Assembly (NCBI GenBank): GCA_020851235.1
Contig: JADZDD010000012.1
Span: 1 to 39,726 of the forward strand
Origin: Burkholderiales bacterium
Lineage (GTDB): Bacteria > Pseudomonadota > Gammaproteobacteria > Burkholderiales > Casimicrobiaceae
Reading direction: 5' to 3'
Length of the DNA stretch: 39,726 nucleotides
The notes beneath the pieces were generated by a model. It saw nothing but the letters and a program-made list of their open reading frames with translations, was not told the DNA's origin and did not search any database. Position numbers and translations under genes: made by a program. How positions within the stretch are numbered: position 1 is the first letter of the stretch; the number at the start of each line of letters is the position of its first letter. Of the stretch, positions 35,092-39,726 are shown piece after piece.

Positions 35092-35487
35092 CTACGTCGC
35101 CTGCGCTCGCGCGCCGAAGGCGAGCTCGACGCAGTCCGACACGCAGCTCACCGTCGGATCGGGGGGATCGCGCGGCGCCGAGCGATGCAGGACGGCGCGC
35201 GTCGGCGCGATGCGCATGGAGTCGCCGACGATCGTTGCCGCACCGTCGACGATCAGCGAGTGTTCCGACTCGACCCCGGGCGGCCAGACGAGGCCGACCG
35301 CGGCACGGGCCGTTGCGTTTTCGCGGGTGCGTCGGCCGATGCCGGCAACGACCAGTTGGTCGCCCTGCAAGGCCGCCGACACCATGACCGCGTGCGGGGC
35401 CCCCTTCGCATTGGTCGTCATGAGATAGGCGAACCGATAGCGACCGATGACGTCGGCCAGATGCGGTGCCTGCGAGGTCGTGCCCAT
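35092..35487 (-). CDS. Pyridoxamine-5'-phosphate-oxidase-like split-barrel protein
   Basis: 131 aa with the flavin-binding split-barrel pattern of small PNPOx-like proteins: YRFAYLMTTNAKGAPHAVMVSAAL, then GDQLVVAGIGRRTRENATAR and VGLVWPPGVESEHSLIVDGA. This group includes oxidases and F420 or haem binding proteins, so the cofactor and substrate cannot be told. GGGAGG lies about 7 nt ahead of the ATG at 35487. It is 29 bp from the LysE gene on the same strand and probably shares its transcript. Confidence 0.82.
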   Translation of the reverse strand: MGTTSQAPHLADVIGRYRFAYLMTTNAKGAPHAVMVSAALQGDQLVVAGIGRRTRENATARAAVGLVWPPGVESEHSLIVDGAATIVGDSMRIAPTRAVLHRSAPRDPPDPTVSCVSDCVELAFGARAQAT

Positions 35488-35516
35488 GTTCGATCCTCCC
35501 TGGGGTGATGGTCGCG

Positions 35517-36128
35517 TTACGTGCGCAGCGGCAACCAGGCGCCGATGCCGATGAACAATCCGCCGCAGGTCCGATTGAAGCTGCGGCCGACGCGGGCGAG
35601 CCCGGCGCGGATCCGGTGCGCGAGGCTCGCGATGAACATCTCGGTGACGAACTCGATCGCCACGAACGTCCCGGCCATGACGAGGAACTGCACCGCGAGG
35701 CTTCCCGCGGGATCGATGAACTGCGGCAGGAACGCGGCGAAAAAGAGGATGCCCTTCGGATTGGTGAGCGCCGACAGTGCACCCTGCCGGAAGAGCGTCC
35801 AGCCGTCCGTCGCCTTCGTCGGCTGCGACGCGATGACGCTGATCGGCGGCGCGCGCCAGACCTGGATGCCCAGCCACACGAGATAGGCGCCACCGACCCA
35901 CTTGAGCAGCGTGAGCCACACGAGCGACGCCTTGAGCAGCGCCCCGATGCCGAACATCGACAGTGCGATGATCGTGGCGAAGCCGACTGACCCGCCGGCC
36001 ACCGTAAAGATCGTCTTGCGGCGGCCGTGCAGCGCGCCGTGCGTCAGCGCGAGGAGACCATTGGGACCGGGCGAGAGCGACAACCCGGTGGCCGCGAGCA
36101 GGTAGATGAACCAGGCGTGAAGCTCCAT
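35517..36128 (-). CDS. LysE/RhtB-family amino-acid exporter
   Basis: A 203-aa membrane protein with about six helices. Typical family sequences are the N-terminal LLAATGLSLSPGPNGLLALTHG and the KWVGGAYLVWLGIQVWR segment, then QGALSALTNPKGILFFAAFLPQF. RhtB/LysE proteins export homoserine, threonine, lysine or related compounds; the actual substrate is not predictable. The ATG at 36128 has a weak ribosome site. Followed closely by the PNPOx-like gene. Confidence 0.92.
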   Translation of the reverse strand: MELHAWFIYLLAATGLSLSPGPNGLLALTHGALHGRRKTIFTVAGGSVGFATIIALSMFGIGALLKASLVWLTLLKWVGGAYLVWLGIQVWRAPPISVIASQPTKATDGWTLFRQGALSALTNPKGILFFAAFLPQFIDPAGSLAVQFLVMAGTFVAIEFVTEMFIASLAHRIRAGLARVGRSFNRTCGGLFIGIGAWLPLRT

Positions 36129-36395
36129 GGTGCGGTGGCAGGCGATGCGAGGTCTCGCGGCCCTTGCGGTGCACGTCGTCCTGCGTCGCGAACCGGTTGG
36201 CCGACCCGTGGCGCCGACAGGGGCAACGGCATGCCCGAGTGTAGCCCATCGCCGGCCGGCGACCGGATGAGCAGGCACTTTCGGGCGCCGCATCGCAGCC
36301 GCATCGCGCCGGAGCGCTCGCCACGCCCGCCGCCCCGAGGGGAGGAGCCGCGCCAAGCGGACGCGGGTGGCGACGCGAGGGTCGCGGTGCTTTCC

Positions 36396-37844
36396 TCAGG
36401 CGGGCGGTCCGCGGCGTCGCCGCGTGCCCTTCTCCGGGGTCGGCAGCGCCTGTGCTTCGCCGGGCAAGGCGACTGCGGGCAGCGTCTGCACGTCGGCTCG
36501 TGCCCGGCGCAGGTCGGCGCCGGGATCGGGAAGGCGCGGCGCCGGCGCGGCGTCCTCGTTGAAGCGAAAGGCTGCGGTCAGGTCGCCGAAGCTGCGCCGC
36601 CGCCACGCGCTGATGTTGGGCTCGGCGACGCCGGTCCACGTCTCGAGGAAGCGCAGCACCGACGTGTGGTCGAACGCCTCGCTGCACACCCAGCCACCGA
36701 CCGTCCACGGTGAGACGACGATGCAGGGAACGCGAAAGCCCGCACCGATCGGCCGGCCCCGCACGAATTCGCCGGGAGTCCCCGCCGGCGGCACCGGCGG
36801 CGGGACGTGATCGAACAGGCCATCGTTCTCGTCGTAGTTCAGGATGAACGCCGTTTTCGCCCACACCTCGGGACGCGCGGCGATCGCGTCGAGCTTCTTC
36901 GCGATGAAGGCCGCTCCCGCGGCCGGCAGGTGATCGGGATGCTCGGAGTCGACGCTGGGTGCGATGAGCCACGACACGGCGGGGAGCCGGTCGTTGCGCG
37001 CATCGTCCTCGAACGTCCCTGCCGGTTCGCGCCGCATGCCGCGGGCGTGCAACGGCGAATCCGGGTCCGCGGTCTGGAAGGCGCGAAAGTACTCGAGCAT
37101 GTTGCAGCCGTAGTTGTCCGCCTGCTGGTAGACCTTCCAGCTCACGCCGGCGCGTTCGAGTCGCTCGGCGTACGTCGTCCAGCGATAGCCGCCGTCGATC
37201 TTCCGGTTGGCGATCACCGGTCCGCCGGCCTCGCCCGCGGCGTCGATCGTGCCCGTCATCCAGACCAGGCGGTTGGGCCAGGTCGGACCCAGCACCGAGC
37301 AATGGTAGGCGTCGCAGATCGTGAAGGCGTCGGCAAGCGCGTAGTGGAACGGGATGTCGGCGCGCGTGTGATAGCCCATGACGTAGGGCGTCCTGGCGCC
37401 GTCGCGCTCGCGGCGCGCCGCGAGCCACCGGTCCATGCGGCCGTGGTTCCACGACGCGTGCTGCGCCTGCCACGAGTGGTCGGTCGAGGGGATCTTCTGC
37501 GCGCTCGTCGTGCGCGTGTCGAGGTGGAACGGAAGCACGTAGCCGCGCGGATGCGTCGGATCGGGTTGATGGAAGACCGAGCGACCGTCGGGGAGGATCA
37601 GCGCATGCTCGTCGGCGAAGCCACGCACCCCGCCGAGCACGCCGAAGTAGTGATCGAACGACCGGTTCTCCTGCATCAGAAGCACGACGTGCTCGATATC
37701 GCGCAGCGACCCGGCGCGGCGCGCGCCCTGCCCTTGCGCCAGCACGCGGCGCAGGTTCGGCGGCAGCCACCCGGCCGCGGCCGCCAGCGCGACTCCCGCG
37801 GCACCCCCGAGGAAGCGACGCCGTGTCACGGGTATCGTGGACAC
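36396..37844 (-). CDS. Tat-exported phosphoesterase (phospholipase-C-like), short form
   Basis: A 482-aa secreted phosphoesterase of the acid phosphatase / non-haemolytic phospholipase C superfamily. A Tat signal is present (TRRRFLGG, then an Ala-rich core and RVLAQG). The active-site opening VVLLMQENRSFDHYFG is typical, with the catalytic Thr/Asn-type residue in that segment; NYDENDGLFDHVPPP and HTSVLRFLETWTG match later family blocks. Phospholipases C are about 700 aa with two C-terminal repeats; this protein stops after the catalytic domain with a basic tail (KGTRRRRGPPA), so it may be a different phosphatase. Start: GTG at 37844 or TTG at 37850; neither has a strong ribosome site. Confidence 0.85.
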   Translation of the reverse strand: MSTIPVTRRRFLGGAAGVALAAAAGWLPPNLRRVLAQGQGARRAGSLRDIEHVVLLMQENRSFDHYFGVLGGVRGFADEHALILPDGRSVFHQPDPTHPRGYVLPFHLDTRTTSAQKIPSTDHSWQAQHASWNHGRMDRWLAARRERDGARTPYVMGYHTRADIPFHYALADAFTICDAYHCSVLGPTWPNRLVWMTGTIDAAGEAGGPVIANRKIDGGYRWTTYAERLERAGVSWKVYQQADNYGCNMLEYFRAFQTADPDSPLHARGMRREPAGTFEDDARNDRLPAVSWLIAPSVDSEHPDHLPAAGAAFIAKKLDAIAARPEVWAKTAFILNYDENDGLFDHVPPPVPPAGTPGEFVRGRPIGAGFRVPCIVVSPWTVGGWVCSEAFDHTSVLRFLETWTGVAEPNISAWRRRSFGDLTAAFRFNEDAAPAPRLPDPGADLRRARADVQTLPAVALPGEAQALPTPEKGTRRRRGPPA

Positions 37845-37887
37845 GCGCAAAGCGCGGCCTCGACGCGCGCCGCCTCGCCCGCCGTCG

Positions 37888-38325
37888 TCATTCGCGACGC
37901 GCCAGTCGGTCGAGCGCGGTGAACACGCGCCGCGCCTCGCCCTCCCCCTCGATCTTGCGCGAACCCGTGCAATAGCCCGTCCACAGGCCGGTGGTCACGT
38001 TGGCGTTGGGGTGCGACTGCGCCGGCACGGCAAAGACGAGAAGGCGGTCGCCCACGCCGACGTCGTCGCCCAGCGGATCGCAGGTGCTGCCTTCGGCGAC
38101 CACGCTCGCGCGCCCGGCCACGTCGCCCTTCCACGTCCGCGCCACGTCGAGCGTCAAGCTGTTGACGAATGGAGCGGCCACGTTGCTGCGCACGGTCCCG
38201 TAGTAGACCGCCGTCGATTGCGAAAACGCGCGATCGAGCGGCGGTGGCACGCACGCGCTCTTGCACGCGAGGACGCCGGCCGGGCAGCCCAGGACGATCA
38301 CCGCGACGAGGACCGCGTGGCGCAT
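37888..38325 (-). CDS. Secreted Cys-containing protein, NTR/TIMP-like
   Basis: 145 aa with a signal peptide (MRHAVLVAVIVLGCPAGVLA). Cleavage would leave mature residues C21-KSA-C25, followed by STAVYYGTVRSNV, SLTLDVARTWKGD and STCDPLGDDVGVGDRLLVFA. The pattern of an N-terminal Cys pair, a strand of the GTV type and later Cys residues (STCD, GYCTGS) resembles the netrin/TIMP-like (OB-fold) domain of unknown bacterial role. An alternative reading is a lipoprotein, with C21 in an imperfect lipobox (VLAC). Lies 28 bp upstream of the GFA gene on the minus strand. Confidence 0.72.
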   Translation of the reverse strand: MRHAVLVAVIVLGCPAGVLACKSACVPPPLDRAFSQSTAVYYGTVRSNVAAPFVNSLTLDVARTWKGDVAGRASVVAEGSTCDPLGDDVGVGDRLLVFAVPAQSHPNANVTTGLWTGYCTGSRKIEGEGEARRVFTALDRLARRE

Positions 38326-38353
38326 GCGCGCTGCCGCCGGGCGTCGCCGCGAC

Positions 38354-38701
38354 CTACAGCGAGCGGCCGTCGTACTCCTGCACCGGAATCGCCGCAAGAT
38401 CGACGCCCTCCAGGCAGCGAAGGTTGATGGCCACCATCGCCTTGCCCGCGGGATCCGAACCTTCGCCGTAAGGGTGGATGCCGCACGTGGGACAGAAGCG
38501 GTGCTTGATGGCGCGCTTGTTGAAGGTGTAGGTGCTCGCGGCATCGTCCGGCGTGAGCAGATGCAGCTTGTCGCGCGCGACGAACCAGAGCAGCGACCCC
38601 TTGCGCTGGCAGATCGAGCAGTTGCAGGCGACGGCGCCGTCGATCTCGCCGTCGACTTCGAACGCCACTCTTCCGCAATGACAACTGCCCTTGTATTTCA
38701 T
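38354..38701 (-). CDS. GFA-family zinc protein (glutathione-dependent formaldehyde-activating-like)
   Basis: A 115-aa protein with the full Cys set of the GFA fold: C7 and C9 in SCHCG, C26, C28 and C31 in CNCSICQ, C70 and C73 in FCPTCG. These bind two zinc ions in family members. Characterised relatives add glutathione to formaldehyde, but most GFA proteins have no tested activity. The ATG at 38701 starts MKYKGSCHCG, the usual opening. Same strand as its neighbours on both sides. Confidence 0.92.
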   Translation of the reverse strand: MKYKGSCHCGRVAFEVDGEIDGAVACNCSICQRKGSLLWFVARDKLHLLTPDDAASTYTFNKRAIKHRFCPTCGIHPYGEGSDPAGKAMVAINLRCLEGVDLAAIPVQEYDGRSL

Positions 38702-38717
38702 GAGCCTCCTCCGTGTC

Positions 38718-39038
38718 TCACCGCGGCCGGAGCGGGACGACGGTCCCCTCCGGCACGATCTCGCCCTCGGCCTCGACGATGCGGTGCAAGAGTTGGGGTG
38801 CCACGTTCCACCGCTCGCCGTGGTCGGTGATCACGGTAACCGATTTCTTGTTGTACCGCGTGAGAATCCCGAAAACCACCCCGCGCCCCTCGGGCTCGAA
38901 CGAGACCCGCTCACCGATCCGGAACCGGAGCATGCGGCCGTGGGCCCGTGCTTGCGACAGGAACCGCAATCGCTCGACGATTCGGCGATTGAGATCGAAC
39001 AATTCGGATTCGGTCAGCAGATCGATGTCGATGGTCAT
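38718..39038 (-). CDS. Small basic conserved-type protein
   Basis: A 106-aa soluble protein. The first 40 residues are helical (SESELFDLNRRIVERLRFL-like), then a beta segment with RFRIGERVSFEPEGRGVVFG and RYNKKSVTVITDHG that recalls small SH3/KOW-like barrels involved in binding RNA, DNA or ribosomes. I cannot assign a family with confidence. The ATG at 39038 is preferred. It is divergent from lexA with a 237-bp gap, so it is not necessarily in the SOS regulon. Confidence 0.65.
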   Translation of the reverse strand: MTIDIDLLTESELFDLNRRIVERLRFLSQARAHGRMLRFRIGERVSFEPEGRGVVFGILTRYNKKSVTVITDHGERWNVAPQLLHRIVEAEGEIVPEGTVVPLRPR

Positions 39039-39193
39039 GACGCGTGCGATGGCGGCGACGAGGGGTGCCCGGGGGCGGGTGGCGGAACTCGGGGCGGGTG
39101 CGGTCGCGGGTCGGGCCGGAGCGTGGCCGACATTATGGATCGGCCGTGGCGTGGCAAGCGCCACCCTCCCCATCCGGCCGATCGACACCGCGC

Positions 39194-39221
39194 TTGACGG
39201 CGTGCCGATGCCGACTATAAT
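39194..39221 (+). promoter_or_regulatory. Sigma-70-type promoter of lexA
   Basis: A near-consensus promoter, TTGACG (39194-39199, 5/6) with a 16-nt spacer and TATAAT (39216-39221, 6/6). The start of transcription would fall at about 39227-39229, at the edge of the palindrome 39228-39245. The ATG of lexA is about 48 nt downstream. Confidence 0.85.
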
Positions 39222-39227
39222 CACGGT

Positions 39228-39245
39228 ACCGTATATGCATACGGT
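39228..39245. promoter_or_regulatory. Palindromic operator, probable LexA autoregulation site
   Basis: ACCGTATATGCATACGGT has perfect 7-bp arms (ACCGTAT and ATACGGT) around a 4-bp centre and overlaps the predicted transcription start. The usual enterobacterial and betaproteobacterial LexA box, CTGT-N8-ACAG, is absent: the only ACAG (39247-39250) has ATGC, not CTGT, at the matching distance. Assignment to LexA is by location and by lexA's habit of repressing itself. Confidence 0.65.
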
Positions 39246-39275
39246 TACAGTCATCCGACGCCGGAGACTTCCCCC

Positions 39276-39726
39276 ATGCCGCCTCGCCCCCCCGCCGCTC
39301 TCGTGCCTGCCCGCGCCTCCTTGCGCCGCGGCAGCGACAACCTCGAAGTGCCGCGCCTTACCGCACGGCAGCAGCAGATCCTCGACTGGATTCGTGGTCA
39401 CCTGGAGGCAAACGGCATGCCGCCCACACGGGCGGAGATCGCCGCGGGGCTGGGTTTTTCCACGGCGAGTTCGGCCGAGGATCATCTGCAAGCGCTTGCC
39501 AGGAAAGGCGTCATCGAGCTCACGCCGGGCGCGGCCCGCGGCCTGCGCCTGCGCGACATCCCGGGAATCCCGGTGCAAGGCACCCTGCCGCTCGTCGGCC
39601 GGGTGGCGGCGGGCAGCCCCATCCTCGCGGCCGAGCACATCGAGGCGCAGTACCGCATCGACGGCGCCCTGTTCACGCCGCGCGCCGACTACCTCCTGCG
39701 GGTGAAAGGCGCCAGCATGCAAGGCA
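39276..39726 (+). CDS. lexA: LexA repressor, 3'-truncated by window end
   Basis: The SOS repressor/protease; 150 residues are visible. The wHTH spans about residues 28-95: [30 protein letters not shown], then [17 protein letters not shown], and [10 protein letters not shown]. The autocleavage site is in [10 protein letters not shown] (Ala-Gly). The catalytic Ser region begins [11 protein letters not shown] at the edge; the catalytic Lys lies beyond. Relative to E. coli LexA there is an extra N-terminal extension of about 27 residues, supported by GGAG 9 nt before the ATG at 39276. Recognition-helix residues corresponding to E. coli S39, N41, A42 and E45 are T, S, S and D. There is no long Pro-rich or Ala-rich central linker as in some Burkholderia LexA. 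Confidence 0.93.
   Translation, partial: MPPRPPAALVPARASLRRGSDNLEVPRLTARQQQILDWIRGHLEANGMPPTRAEIAAGLGFSTASSAEDHLQALARKGVIELTPGAARGLRLRDIPGIPVQGTLPLVGRVAAGSPILAAEHIEAQYRIDGALFTPRADYLLRVKGASMQG

Noticed and set aside
1-39726. CRISPR arrays, intact insertion sequences, prophage structural genes or rRNA operons.
   Set aside because: I saw no regularly spaced repeats, transposase motifs, phage structural genes or rRNA sequence anywhere in the window.

Overview
This 39.7-kb window is very GC-rich. It has short intergenic gaps, tightly packed mostly co-directional genes, and protein families (adjacent parE-parC, phasin, CbpA/CbpM, glyoxylate carboligase, EmrE-like SMR, MHS transporter) that point to a betaproteobacterial chromosome, probably Burkholderiales or a relative. 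No genus can be named from the sequence alone. Most of it is ordinary core or lineage chromosome; the clear exception is a small integrated islet at a tRNA-Leu gene.

Layout. 1-255: tRNA-Gly(GCC), a hairpin terminator and tRNA-Cys(GCA). 337-4493: glyoxylate carboligase (gcl) preceded by a ketopantoate-reductase-like gene, both on the minus strand, with a divergent LysR regulator and an AT-rich shared promoter. 4781-9233: topoisomerase IV, parE then parC. 9322-11111: a second ketopantoate-reductase-like gene convergent with trans-aconitate methyltransferase (tam). 11231-13857: a three-gene ABC importer (NMT1/THI5-like binding protein, ATPase, permease). 13892-17769, minus strand: sensor kinase, FixJ-like response regulator and MHS-family transporter, probably one regulatory and transport unit. 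17949-19715: a large uncharacterised P-loop protein with a zeta-toxin-like kinase half.

19787-21174 is a remnant integrative element. An intact tRNA-Leu(TAA) carries a 34-bp 3' segment that is repeated exactly 1.3 kb downstream. Between the copies lie a RelE/HigB-type toxin, an Xre-type antitoxin and the C-terminal stub of a tyrosine recombinase next to the distal repeat.

21177-26250: a membrane protein, a phasin with a histone-H1-like basic N-terminus, a Gfo/Idh/MocA oxidoreductase, and cbpA-cbpM followed by an uncharacterised protein with a plausible Cys/His/Asn catalytic set. 26291-32505, minus strand: a membrane-anchored trypsin-like protease, MoxR ATPase, DUF58 protein, BatA-like VWA protein and a glycine-zipper membrane protein; this looks like a cell-envelope or protein-complex maturation system. 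32760-39038, minus strand: mostly stress and housekeeping genes (small conserved protein, EmrE-like efflux pump, catalase, flavin-type oxidase fold, LysE exporter, Tat-exported phospholipase-C-like enzyme, Cys-rich secreted protein, GFA protein, small basic protein). 39194-39726: a strong promoter, a palindromic operator and the 5' part of lexA, cut by the window end.

The items I rate most interesting are the tRNA-Leu islet, the LexA variant with an atypical recognition helix and matching atypical palindrome, the zeta-like large protein, and the catalytic-looking third gene of the cbpA-cbpM cluster.
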